Shown here in pieces: positions 8,715 to 16,304 of a DNA stretch of 27,874 bases (positions are counted from its first letter, which is position 1; every line of letters begins with the position of its first letter). A model generated the notes under the pieces. The model was not told the DNA's origin. It ran no database searches and worked only from the letters and a program-made list of their open reading frames with translations. A program made the translations under genes and the position numbers. The DNA comes from Borrelia hermsii DAH (GTDB taxonomy: Bacteria > Spirochaetota > Spirochaetia > Borreliales > Borreliaceae): positions 1 to 27,874 of the forward strand of contig NZ_CP073145.1 in assembly GCF_023035675.1 (NCBI RefSeq), read 5' to 3'.

Positions 8715-8734
8715 AAAACTATCACCTCCTCTAA

Positions 8735-9553
8735 TTAGATTTCAAAAAATTTAGCATCTTTAATATAGTCATAAGACATTGAAACTAATGGTTTTGAAAG
8801 TGTTACTTGATATTTTTGGTCAATTTTTTGATTTGACAAATCCTGACTTGGACTGAATGTTGCTATTTGCCCTTCTCCAATCATGAATTTAGTTCTCTGG
8901 TCTTCACTTTGACCTTGATTTACAAAAACTACAAAAAATTCATAATTACGAGGCAATATTCTTCTTCCAATCTGATATCCATTACCATTCTTTTTGACAA
9001 CATCCCGGGTTACAAAGTGTGAATGCTCTATATAAGTCTCAAGCAATTCTTCCTTATTCTCAGAAGTTTCCTTAATAGAATATCCAGAAAACTCAACTGT
9101 TTGTTCTGGTATCTTACCAATAGCTGATATTGAACCACATACTGTCTTTAGTGTCTCAGTAGCTTTAGTTGAACTGATTGAATATGCATAACCAATACAA
9201 TACGTTCTAAAAAGCAATACTTCAATTTCATCATTATTATCAAAACATTTTTTCAAATCTTCACACATTGAATCGTGATAGTATAAAATACTACCTTCTT
9301 TTAGATCCAAGGTGCCAAGCTTAGAATTTGCACTTACAGTTTTAACTCTAAAAATACATTCTTTGATTGATTTCCACTTACTAGGCTTGGCGGTTGAAAA
9401 AGGTAGGTCTTTTACAACTAGGTCCTTTGGCAAGGTCCCTTCAAGAGCAGCAGTATCCTTTATGTCCGACCCACTAAAACACCACTTGAACTTAGGAATG
9501 TTAACTGATACTAAAACAACACCAGAAGGCATTTTCAATTTTTGTTCTGCCAT
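8735..9553 (-). CDS. Major tail tube protein, copy 2
   Basis: 272 aa, ATG 9553 with GGAGAAT upstream. It is nearly identical to the gene immediately upstream (9566-10390). Differences are confined to two short patches and one substitution (Ala/Thr before KPSKW). The protein is beta-rich and lies between the neck genes and the chaperone/tape-measure genes, where the tail tube is encoded. No contractile sheath gene is present, so both copies are likely tube subunits or a tube plus a terminal variant. Identification is by position, size and predicted beta content. Confidence 0.7.
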   Translation of the reverse strand: MAEQKLKMPSGVVLVSVNIPKFKWCFSGSDIKDTAALEGTLPKDLVVKDLPFSTAKPSKWKSIKECIFRVKTVSANSKLGTLDLKEGSILYYHDSMCEDLKKCFDNNDEIEVLLFRTYCIGYAYSISSTKATETLKTVCGSISAIGKIPEQTVEFSGYSIKETSENKEELLETYIEHSHFVTRDVVKKNGNGYQIGRRILPRNYEFFVVFVNQGQSEDQRTKFMIGEGQIATFSPSQDLSNQKIDQKYQVTLSKPLVSMSYDYIKDAKFFEI

Positions 9554-9565
9554 TTATATTCTCCT

Positions 9566-10390
9566 TTAGATTTCAAAAAATTTAGCATCTTTAATATAGT
9601 CATAAGACATTGAAACTAATGGTTTTGAAAGTGTTACTTGATATTTTTGGTCAATTTTTTGATTTGACAAATCCTGACTTGGACTGAATGTTGCTATTTG
9701 CCCTTCTCCAATCATGAATTTAGTTCTCTGGTCTTCACTTTGACCTTGATTTACAAAAACTACAAAAAATTCATAATTACGAGGTAAAGTCTGCTTCCCA
9801 ATCTCATACTTCTTGTCATTATTATCCTTCTTGACAACATCCCGGGTTACAAAGTGTGAATGCTCTATATAAGTCTCAAGCAATTCTTCCTTATTCTCAG
9901 AAGTTTCCTTAATAGAATATCCAGAAAACTCAACTGTTTGTTCTGGTATCTTACCAATAGCTGATATTGAACCACATACTGTCTTTAGTGTCTCAGTAGC
10001 TTTAGTTGAACTGATTGAATATGCATAACCAATACAATACGTTCTAAAAAGCAATACTTCAATTTCATCATTATTATCAAATAATTCCTTCAAATTATCA
10101 TACATTGAATCGTGATAGTATAAAATACTACCTTCTTTTAGATCCAAGGTGCCAAGCTTAGAATTTGCACTTACAGTTTTAACTCTAAAAATACATTCTT
10201 TGATTGATTTCCACTTACTAGGCTTGGTGGTTGAAAAAGGTAGGTCTTTTACAACTAGGTCCTTTGGCAAGGTCCCTTCAAGAGCAGCAGTATCCTTTAT
10301 GTCCGACCCACTAAAACACCACTTGAACTTAGGAATGTTAACTGATACTAAAACAACACCAGAAGGCATTTTCAATTTTTGTTCTGCCAT
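9566..10390 (-). CDS. Major tail tube protein, copy 1
   Basis: 274 aa, ATG 10390 with AAAGGAGA upstream. It is the first of two tandem, nearly identical copies. Where copy 2 has NGNGYQIGRRI this copy has DNNDKKYEIGKQT, two residues longer, and where copy 2 has CEDLKKCF this one has YDNLKELF. Both patches are polar and probably surface loops on an otherwise beta-rich fold. Function is inferred from gene order, as for copy 2. Confidence 0.7.
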   Translation of the reverse strand: MAEQKLKMPSGVVLVSVNIPKFKWCFSGSDIKDTAALEGTLPKDLVVKDLPFSTTKPSKWKSIKECIFRVKTVSANSKLGTLDLKEGSILYYHDSMYDNLKELFDNNDEIEVLLFRTYCIGYAYSISSTKATETLKTVCGSISAIGKIPEQTVEFSGYSIKETSENKEELLETYIEHSHFVTRDVVKKDNNDKKYEIGKQTLPRNYEFFVVFVNQGQSEDQRTKFMIGEGQIATFSPSQDLSNQKIDQKYQVTLSKPLVSMSYDYIKDAKFFEI

Positions 10391-10834
10391 TTATTTCTCC
10401 TTTCGCAAACACAATAAACCTAAATCACTCCCATTAATCCTGATACCAAGAATGCTCCTTATAACAGTTATCATATTAATATCTTGTGAATCTTCATCTA
10501 CAACTTGCGAATCATCAATAGTAAATGACTGGAGGGAATATTTAGACACTAAAAAGTTAACTATCAAAGTTGCAACCTCAAGACCAAGAGTTGGATGGTC
10601 GCTACAGTGTGTATAAACTAAAAAATCAAGACCTACCGCAAAAGAATAATCCTTACATTTAAGCACAACTTCTCCTTTGCTTTTTAATGCAAAAACTACC
10701 GCTGGAAGCTTAAGCGTTGTACAAGTGAAAATTTCAGATTTATAGTAAATTTGTGTTGTTGCAAATTTATTGTAAAATAGATAATTCTTCAAATCTTTCT
10801 TAAATGTGTGCAAAAATTGCTGCATAAACTTCAT
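10391..10834 (-). CDS. Tail completion / tail terminator candidate
   Basis: 147 aa, ATG 10834 overlapping the preceding stop by four bases (ATGA). The gene directly precedes the tube genes, where siphophages encode the tail terminator (gpU-like). The sequence has a helical N-terminus, a central beta region and a helix-strand C-terminus, compatible with that fold, but no diagnostic motif. The function is inferred from position. Confidence 0.65.
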   Translation of the reverse strand: MKFMQQFLHTFKKDLKNYLFYNKFATTQIYYKSEIFTCTTLKLPAVVFALKSKGEVVLKCKDYSFAVGLDFLVYTHCSDHPTLGLEVATLIVNFLVSKYSLQSFTIDDSQVVDEDSQDINMITVIRSILGIRINGSDLGLLCLRKEK

Positions 10835-11214
10835 CTAAGTAAATCCTTTGCCTTATCCTGAATGTCTTTTGTCCAGTTTGTATACTGCTTACTAGCACCC
10901 CTCGTCTTTAGCTTAATCCATATAGGAACGGCAACATCAGAGAGTCCCTTATAAGAAGCCCATATCTTAATTCTTGCTAAGCTGGGTTTTGGAAAATCTG
11001 GATTGTACACTTCTCCTAAATCTAACATCCCAGATAGCAAAGAGTTTACTTTGATACTAATATCAAAACCTTTATCTGATTCTTGAGATTCAACACTAGC
11101 TATATCACTCAGACGACCTGGAATTTGGGACTTGAAAACATCAAAATTCTTTCTTATTCTAAACCCAATGAAGCTTTTAATTTTTTCAAAAATCGATTTC
11201 TTTATATTAATCAA
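10831..11214 (-). CDS. Neck / head-tail joining protein candidate (HK97 gp10-like position)
   Basis: 127 aa starting at TTG 11214, with GAGGAGG five to six bases upstream. A basic N-terminal helix is followed by a mixed alpha/beta region with GASKQYTNWTKDIQDKAKDL at the end. Gene order (second neck gene after the capsid) matches minor tail/neck proteins of the gp10 type. No specific motif confirms this. Confidence 0.62.
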   Translation of the reverse strand: MINIKKSIFEKIKSFIGFRIRKNFDVFKSQIPGRLSDIASVESQESDKGFDISIKVNSLLSGMLDLGEVYNPDFPKPSLARIKIWASYKGLSDVAVPIWIKLKTRGASKQYTNWTKDIQDKAKDLLR

Positions 11215-11234
11215 ATTAACCTCCTCTCAAGATA

Positions 11235-11600
11235 CTAGCCAATACTTAAAAAAGTCTGATGGTCAACCCTAGGGAAAAGAGCATCAAGACTCTCAAGCAA
11301 GTGTCTAAACTTACAATCTTTCTGTTGTCCCGGTTTAAAACATCTAGAATTAAATACTTCACCGTACACAACATCAAGCAACATGAATAACCAATTCCTG
11401 TAAGCTTCTCTTTCCATATGATAAAGACCCAAAATCGATTTTGCATACCTTAAACACTCCAAAAGCTCTGATTGAAGGGAAGATGATATATCTATACTAC
11501 CATCTTCCCTAATGCACATCATACGCAAAGACTCTATGGAAGTTGAACTTATCCATATATTTAGAGTATCTCTATCATTAATATCATTACGCTGACTCAT
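11235..11600 (-). CDS. Head-tail connector candidate
   Basis: 121 aa, ATG 11600. It is mostly helical, with the LQSELLECLRYAKSILGL and YRNWLFMLLDVVYGEV helices. Immediately downstream of the major capsid gene, this is the usual slot for the gp6/DUF-type head completion adaptor, and its size and helical content agree. There is no motif-level proof. Confidence 0.62.
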   Translation of the reverse strand: MSQRNDINDRDTLNIWISSTSIESLRMMCIREDGSIDISSSLQSELLECLRYAKSILGLYHMEREAYRNWLFMLLDVVYGEVFNSRCFKPGQQKDCKFRHLLESLDALFPRVDHQTFLSIG

Positions 11601-11641
11601 ATATTAGTAAATCTCTTTTAGAATATTGGTCAAAATTACTC

Positions 11642-12472
11642 TCAACTTGAAATAGTAATCTCAACAACTTCTTGTGGAGAAAAATGAATAACCCCTGCTG
11701 ATTGCATTGATGCATGAATATAATCACCATCAGGACCTGCAAATCTTCTAAAGAATATTTCAGGAAGCATTGGCAGATACATTACTTCGGGATTTGGCTC
11801 ATAAAGAATTGGATGCTCAAGTCCTTTAAACACCAAAGTTACTATATGATGGTCTTTTAGAAGCGCGTCCTTTACTGTTATGTATTGCGGTTCACTGTAG
11901 AGCTCTAACAAAAGACGTGAAAATTTATGAGGTAAGAGTAGGTGGTAAAACCCAGAAAGGTTTTTCTTATACTCCTCGGATTTACTTTTAGCCTCCACAA
12001 CTTTTTGATGCAAAGCACTTCCACTATTTAATGATGAAGATGTACTTGTTATTTTGCTTCTGCCCGTAAGTGTTGCAATACCTTCCATCTTAATATCAGG
12101 CTTTCCAAATATAACTGAATGATAAGCATCGTTCATAAGACCAAGTTCTAAATTAGCCTTAACTTCATCCTCACTCATAGAACCAGACATCAAATCCTGA
12201 AGCGAAATTCTCTGTACTGTGTCAAATACATGCATCTTATATGACATCTCTTGAAAGCAGATACTACTTCTTCCAATCTCATTACTATGATCTCCAAAAC
12301 TTGCAGTAACATTATGCTCTAATACTGACTTACGAGCCACATAATATCCTTGCCTAAGCTCACTTCTGCTTATAATCTTATAAGGTATGAGATCTTCAAC
12401 ACCCTCTTTCACAAGTTGCACAACATCTCCACTATAAGTACCACTTGACTCTACAAAAATACTTCTGCTCAT
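11642..12472 (-). CDS. Major capsid protein candidate (HK97-type)
   Basis: 276 aa, ATG 12472 with AGAGGAG upstream. It follows the scaffold and decoration genes, as expected for the major capsid protein. An N-terminal arm is followed by residues resembling an HK97-fold P-domain (long helix EVKANLELGLMNDAYHSVIF, then KVVEAKSKSEEYKKNLSG). The C-terminus has the HFSPQEVVEITI beta strand. Length is near that of compact HK97-fold shells, including encapsulin-like proteins. I saw no obvious protease cleavage site. Identification combines gene order and general fold pattern. Confidence 0.7.
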   Translation of the reverse strand: MSRSIFVESSGTYSGDVVQLVKEGVEDLIPYKIISRSELRQGYYVARKSVLEHNVTASFGDHSNEIGRSSICFQEMSYKMHVFDTVQRISLQDLMSGSMSEDEVKANLELGLMNDAYHSVIFGKPDIKMEGIATLTGRSKITSTSSSLNSGSALHQKVVEAKSKSEEYKKNLSGFYHLLLPHKFSRLLLELYSEPQYITVKDALLKDHHIVTLVFKGLEHPILYEPNPEVMYLPMLPEIFFRRFAGPDGDYIHASMQSAGVIHFSPQEVVEITISS

Positions 12473-12490
12473 TATCTACACTCCTCTAAA

Positions 12491-13033
12491 TTATGAAGAA
12501 AATTTTCTATTACCACTAGAATCATATTCATGACCAATCTGAATATCTAATAGCACGACCTTACCTGTACCACTAGCACTAGTACCGGCACTCACATCCT
12601 TGATTCTACCAACCTGAATTCCTCCCTTTCCGTCTTTAGAAAGTTTCCCTGATTTAAAAAATACGTACTGACCAATTTTAGGATCTGAGAAAGATGTATC
12701 AAGGGTTACTGCCAATTCACCACTTCTCCTAATAGGAACTAGCTCACCTGGCAAATAATTTTCTGACTCATGCGATGCTATGTTTGTCTTTCTCATAGCA
12801 AATCCACGAATAACATGAATGTTGTTTGAAGAAGAACTGACTGTATTAGATGTTGCTTTTTTTACTAAAATATCCCCCATGGGAGATGATTTACTTGATA
12901 TTACTAGGTCCCCAGGACATATAGCATCTGATCCTACATCAACTATTCCAGTCTCAGTTTGATGAAGTCCAGATTTATGCTCAACTCCTGGAGTAAAAAT
13001 TTTCCCTACTTTAGTAAAATCAAAATCAGACAT
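12491..13033 (-). CDS. Head decoration / cement protein candidate
   Basis: 180 aa, ATG 13033 with GGGG upstream. Beta-rich sequence with paired motifs ICPGDLVISSK and LPGELVPIRRSGELAVT, then IGQYVFFKSGKL and GGIQVGRIKDV. This resembles small beta-barrel capsid decoration proteins that precede the major capsid gene in many tailed phages. Ser/Gly-rich loops are present. The assignment rests on these patterns and gene order. Confidence 0.62.
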   Translation of the reverse strand: MSDFDFTKVGKIFTPGVEHKSGLHQTETGIVDVGSDAICPGDLVISSKSSPMGDILVKKATSNTVSSSSNNIHVIRGFAMRKTNIASHESENYLPGELVPIRRSGELAVTLDTSFSDPKIGQYVFFKSGKLSKDGKGGIQVGRIKDVSAGTSASGTGKVVLLDIQIGHEYDSSGNRKFSS

Positions 13034-13034
13034 A

Positions 13035-13304
13035 TTAAACCCCCTTAAGCATAAATTTTTCCTTATGTCTTTGTGATATAGTACTATTTATGATCTTCCC
13101 AACGTACCTATTGCGAGCATTAACCATTTGTTTGTAAGATGTAAGTTCTTGTACAAGTAAACTTATATTTTCAATCTGTAAATCAAGATCTCCAGATTCA
13201 TCTACTCTAAATTTGATGTTATATTTCTTCTTCATAGCATCTAAGAATGCCAATTTTGCATCCTTAATACTACTTGCATTAGAAAATGGGGGGGGTAATC
13301 TCAT
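13035..13304 (-). CDS. C-terminal part of split scaffold-like protein
   Basis: 89 codons from an ATG at 13304 with no convincing Shine-Dalgarno. The ATG lies inside the upstream reading frame, just before the C8 tract. From residue 7 (FSNASSIKDAKLAFLDAM) the sequence reads as a natural continuation of the upstream protein. Removing one C would join them into a 184-aa protein. It is helical and charged, ending in a basic tail (SQRHKEKFMLKGV) as in scaffolds that bind capsid through a basic C-terminal helix. I treat it as part of one gene that is split here by a frameshift or joined by +1 slippage. Confidence 0.6.
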   Translation of the reverse strand: MRLPPPFSNASSIKDAKLAFLDAMKKKYNIKFRVDESGDLDLQIENISLLVQELTSYKQMVNARNRYVGKIINSTISQRHKEKFMLKGV

Positions 13305-13590
13305 ACTGCTCGCAAGCTTTCTCTAAGTGTGTTAAAAGCTTAGAATCTTTGAAAGCATCAACTTCAGCCTGCTTTTCAGCTTGTTTTCTAGCTTTAGTAA
13401 AATTGCTCTCAGCTTCAGCTAATCTTCTCTCAAAATCCTCTCTTGGGACCATATCTGGTAACTTTTTAGAATCTGATATTAATTTATCATATTCTTCAAC
13501 AGAAATTGTTACCAGGTCTTTATTATTGTTAGAATCAGAAGAAGAACCACTTGATAAGGATATTTCATTAAGTAATTGTTCGCCCTTCAT
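13279..13590 (-). CDS. Scaffold-like protein, N-terminal part
   Basis: 103 codons from ATG 13590, with a strong AAAGGAGG upstream. Ser/Asn-rich N-terminus, then a helical region (EDFERRLAEAESNFTKARKQ onward) predicted as coiled coil, typical of capsid scaffolds located between portal and capsid genes. It ends EITPPIF just after a run of eight C residues (13288-13295), where a single-base change shifts it into the 89-codon frame. The 22-bp sequence spanning its ribosome site and start is duplicated upstream. Confidence 0.65.
   Translation of the reverse strand: MKGEQLLNEISLSSGSSSDSNNNKDLVTISVEEYDKLISDSKKLPDMVPREDFERRLAEAESNFTKARKQAEKQAEVDAFKDSKLLTHLEKACEQYEITPPIF
13288..13295 (-). repeat. C8 homopolymer inside the scaffold coding region
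   Basis: Eight consecutive C on the coding strand, exceptional in this AT-rich DNA. They lie exactly at the junction between the 103-codon and 89-codon frames. Seven would fuse them. Confidence 0.95.
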
Positions 13591-13626
13591 ATAAACCTCC
13601 TTTACCCTTCATATAAACCTCCTTTA
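13583..13626 (-). repeat. Tandem 22-bp duplication of ribosome site and start codon
   Basis: Two perfect 22-bp copies (13583-13604 and 13605-13626) each contain AAAGGAGG and an ATG followed by AAGGG. The inner copy starts the scaffold gene at 13590. The outer ATG at 13612 is out of phase (22 is not a multiple of 3) and opens a 14-codon frame overlapping the real start. Confidence 0.95.
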
Positions 13627-13675
13627 AATTAAAAATTTCACATTTACATGTTCATATAGTCATTTACTACTCCTT

Positions 13676-14707
13676 TTAAACTTTGAGGAACTCTTCAAGC
13701 TCAGATTGGATCTTTTCAGCAAGATCCAAATCACCCATTTCCCTAGCCTTTGCTAAAAGCTCTGTATATAAGACAAGAGTACGTGCATGTTTCTCATCAA
13801 CTTCTGCCTGCTCTTTTTGACTAATAGGTTTAACCGCCTTAAATTGCCAATTAGACTGAAGTCCAAATTTTTCAAGCACAGTGTTTATAAATGGTGCTAC
13901 CATTAGCCTACATATCTGCTCAATATTAAGGTAAAATATGTCATAATTCCCAACACTACCCTCACCAGATGGAGAAATGGGATAGAGTACTTCCTTGGGA
14001 ATTCCTGAATGAAGGGTTATATCAGACACAATAATATCAAAAGCATCCCTTATAGGACTTACAGAGCGCGTAATATTTGCAATATCATCTTCTCTACCAA
14101 GTATCATCATCTTATGATTGCTGTCTAGCACCCCTTCCATATTCTTCTTAAGTTCCGCAAGATCATAAGCGGTCATATCTTTTACTGATGGAAGGGTTGC
14201 TGATTTTAAAAAAGTAAAATTATTAACTTTCAAAAAACCCACAGTTTCATCAAGCAAAGTGTCCATAATCCTACTACTCTTCTCTAAAGCTTGAAAATTC
14301 AAAAACGACGACTTCATCTTAACAACACGGGTTGGATGAATATTTTCAAAAGAATAATCATATCCATTACACACTTCTCCGAAATTAAAACAAAGACAAG
14401 GAAATCCACGACGAAGCGGTATACTAGGGTCTTCTGAATCTGGAACTACTATATAAAAAGCACTCTCTCCAGAAAGAATTGCGGTGTAAACCATCTTCTT
14501 GATAACTCCCCTAAAATTATTATCAAAAAGCTTATCAAGTCCGTCTCCTTTTTTATGCTCAATGTCCCTAGATGCTGCAAATCCTGCATATATCTCTGCT
14601 ACTTGATGTGCAAGTCTTAATGAATCACCTATTAACGCATCGCTTACTGGCATTAGAGATGACCTAGTGCAACCTTTATTTTTTCTACGAAACAAAAAAT
14701 TAAACAA
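13676..14707 (-). CDS. Phage portal protein
   Basis: 343 aa starting at TTG 14707, six bases after AAGGAGG. The diagnostic region is near residues 225-280: HSGIPKEVLYPISPSGEGSV, followed by GNYDIFYLNIEQICRLMVAPF. This is the portal pattern of G(I/V)P, a Gly/Ser-rich loop, GN, then a long helix ending in P. It is followed by helical crown-like sequence (EKHARTLVLYTELLAKAREM). It is shorter than typical portals (about 400-500 aa), possibly a compact DUF1073-like form. It follows the large terminase, the normal order. The dodecameric portal is the packaging channel. Confidence 0.85.
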   Translation of the reverse strand: MFNFLFRRKNKGCTRSSLMPVSDALIGDSLRLAHQVAEIYAGFAASRDIEHKKGDGLDKLFDNNFRGVIKKMVYTAILSGESAFYIVVPDSEDPSIPLRRGFPCLCFNFGEVCNGYDYSFENIHPTRVVKMKSSFLNFQALEKSSRIMDTLLDETVGFLKVNNFTFLKSATLPSVKDMTAYDLAELKKNMEGVLDSNHKMMILGREDDIANITRSVSPIRDAFDIIVSDITLHSGIPKEVLYPISPSGEGSVGNYDIFYLNIEQICRLMVAPFINTVLEKFGLQSNWQFKAVKPISQKEQAEVDEKHARTLVLYTELLAKAREMGDLDLAEKIQSELEEFLKV

Positions 14708-14742
14708 CTCAAGCCTCCTTACATCAAGATTTGTTATTCTTC

Positions 14743-15936
14743 TTACGCAAAAATTGACACAGCATTGAGAAATGCTGGAATGTACTGCAAATCTCTTTGC
14801 ATAACAAGATTTGTAGCAGTACCACTCTCGCTGCCTAAAGATTCATCATAATAATATTCAGTCTCACTAAACTCCAAGATTACCTCTTCAGTCTCTTCTC
14901 GTCTTAATACATTAAGGTTATTAGGGATAAGGTAATCTGATAGCGCATAAAGATTACGACTACGCGCTATTAAAGACCCTCTACCAAAACGAGAGAAAAC
15001 AAACCTCAATTCTTCCCTAGTACTTGGCAAAACAAAAGTTCCTCTAAAACGTGCACATTCACGCTCATAATCTTCCTTTGATAGTAAAACTTTACTACTA
15101 GCATTAGTTACAACTGTTACTGGCAAGTAAGCAATTCTTCCAACAAGAATTTCTAAGAAACAAACCCTATTTCCCCTAATATGAATCCCTGTATAAAAAC
15201 TTCCCTGTACTCTGGAGATAAGATCAGAATCACATACATCAAAATTTTTGATAAACCTTGCTGTTCCAAAATCAAACTCTTCTCCTAAGACCTCAATCCT
15301 AAATCCAATATCATTTCCATGATATGCAAGTCTTTGTTTCTCTAACCAAGAATCAACATCTCCTCCATTTAAGAACGGATTGTCTCTATAAGTACTCTTG
15401 ATCACGCATACTGCCGGATTATCCTCATTTGCAATGTAACGTTTGTAAAGCCAATGAGAACGAGGCACTGGGTTACTTGACATGTAAATTCTCCCTCCCC
15501 TCTCTCTCATTGTAGGTATCAGTCTTTCAATATCAGATTCAGTAAACTGATTAGCCTCCTCAAGCCATAGGTCTTTAAAGTGTGCATAAGATTTAAGGTC
15601 AGTAGTATCATGCCCTCCTTCAAATACAAATGCGCGCTTACGTCCATATATTAAATTTTTTGTCTCTATCTTAGCTTTGCTTACAGTAAACTCACGTCTT
15701 AGGTTATATCTGTGAAGCAACTCTAAAATCTCTTTGTGAATTGACTGAACAGTTTTGTTTTTCTTCTTCCTCACTGCCAAAGTATCGCCACCTTCTGGGG
15801 TAAACTTTCTCTCAAGATTAACTGTCGCAATATCATAAGTCTTACCAGTACCACGACTTGAGTAATACACAAAAATCTCAGCACCAGGTTTCCTTTTATA
15901 TGCATCAAAGTAAATTGGCAGTCGCTTCAACCTCAA
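14743..15936 (-). CDS. Large terminase subunit (PBSX-like), nuclease motifs degenerate
   Basis: 397 aa starting at TTG 15936, with GGGAG upstream. The ATPase half is clear: Walker A SSRGTGKT (26-33), Walker B region DLWLEEAN (122-129) with catalytic Glu, and the coupling motif SSNPVP (153-158) followed by SHWLYKRY. The nuclease half is odd. The first motif, usually G-(x)-D-x-G, reads YTGIHIRGN with His252 in the Asp position. I could not find the second Asp, and the C-terminal DH..DA.RY motif is replaced by YIPAFLNAVSIFA. Packaging ATPase activity is likely; nuclease activity is doubtful. It overlaps nothing and lies between the small-terminase candidate and the portal. Confidence 0.9.
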   Translation of the reverse strand: MRLKRLPIYFDAYKRKPGAEIFVYYSSRGTGKTYDIATVNLERKFTPEGGDTLAVRKKKNKTVQSIHKEILELLHRYNLRREFTVSKAKIETKNLIYGRKRAFVFEGGHDTTDLKSYAHFKDLWLEEANQFTESDIERLIPTMRERGGRIYMSSNPVPRSHWLYKRYIANEDNPAVCVIKSTYRDNPFLNGGDVDSWLEKQRLAYHGNDIGFRIEVLGEEFDFGTARFIKNFDVCDSDLISRVQGSFYTGIHIRGNRVCFLEILVGRIAYLPVTVVTNASSKVLLSKEDYERECARFRGTFVLPSTREELRFVFSRFGRGSLIARSRNLYALSDYLIPNNLNVLRREETEEVILEFSETEYYYDESLGSESGTATNLVMQRDLQYIPAFLNAVSIFA

Positions 15937-15942
15937 CTCTTT

Positions 15943-16278
15943 CTATTCTCCCTTGCTGCTCACCTTCATAAGCTTCTGAATTTCATCCTCAGTGTAGGAA
16001 CAACTACTAAAGACTGAATTGTCCTTACTACTTAACGGCAATTTCTCTTTATTGATGATATCTAAAACTAAATCCTCAGCTTCAGAGATTCCAAGTACAG
16101 CAAAAAACATTCTAAATGCATGAAGACTCGTTGCTAAGACATTACTATTTGAAAACTCAAACATCTTTGCAACAAATGCCTTTAGTAACTTCTCACGAAC
16201 ATTAGAATCATCACCAAATGATAAAAAATGATTCTCAACAGCTTCTTTTAATATTTTTTGATAATCAAATTCATTCAA
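15943..16278 (-). CDS. Small terminase candidate
   Basis: 111 aa starting at TTG 16278, about ten bases after AGGAGG. Helical throughout, with an acidic C-terminal end (SYTEDEIQKLMKV). Its stop lies seven bases before the large-terminase start, the position of the small subunit in most tailed phages. No helix-turn-helix is evident, so the role is inferred from position only. Confidence 0.6.
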   Translation of the reverse strand: MNEFDYQKILKEAVENHFLSFGDDSNVREKLLKAFVAKMFEFSNSNVLATSLHAFRMFFAVLGISEAEDLVLDIINKEKLPLSSKDNSVFSSCSYTEDEIQKLMKVSSKGE

Positions 16279-16304
16279 ACTAAAAATCCTCCTACATTTT
16301 GAAT

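Larger units (their letters stand above)
7981..8715 (-). other. Frameshift-fused tail assembly chaperone (G-GT type) coding span
   Basis: Residues 1-148 come from the upstream reading frame. After a -1 shift at 8271-8277, translation would continue through 17 in-frame codons (VELALHYIAKRDYYPIA) and then the 79 codons previously seen as a separate reading frame. The predicted fusion is about 244 aa ending at 7981. This is the arrangement of lambda gpG/gpGT and its many relatives directly upstream of the tape measure. The fusion itself is inferred. Confidence 0.75.
8735..10390 (-). repeat. Tandem gene duplication, about 0.83 kb per copy
   Basis: Bases 8735-9553 and 9566-10390 are almost identical over their full coding length. 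Divergence is confined to about 8944-8995 versus 9784-9832, about 9241-9264 versus 10081-10104, and a single base near 9395. The flanking intergenic bases share only the start region. Confidence 0.95.

Noticed and set aside
13286..13594. Plus-strand 102-codon frame opposite the scaffold gene
   Set aside because: Same boundaries as the real minus-strand gene in antisense; no ribosome site.
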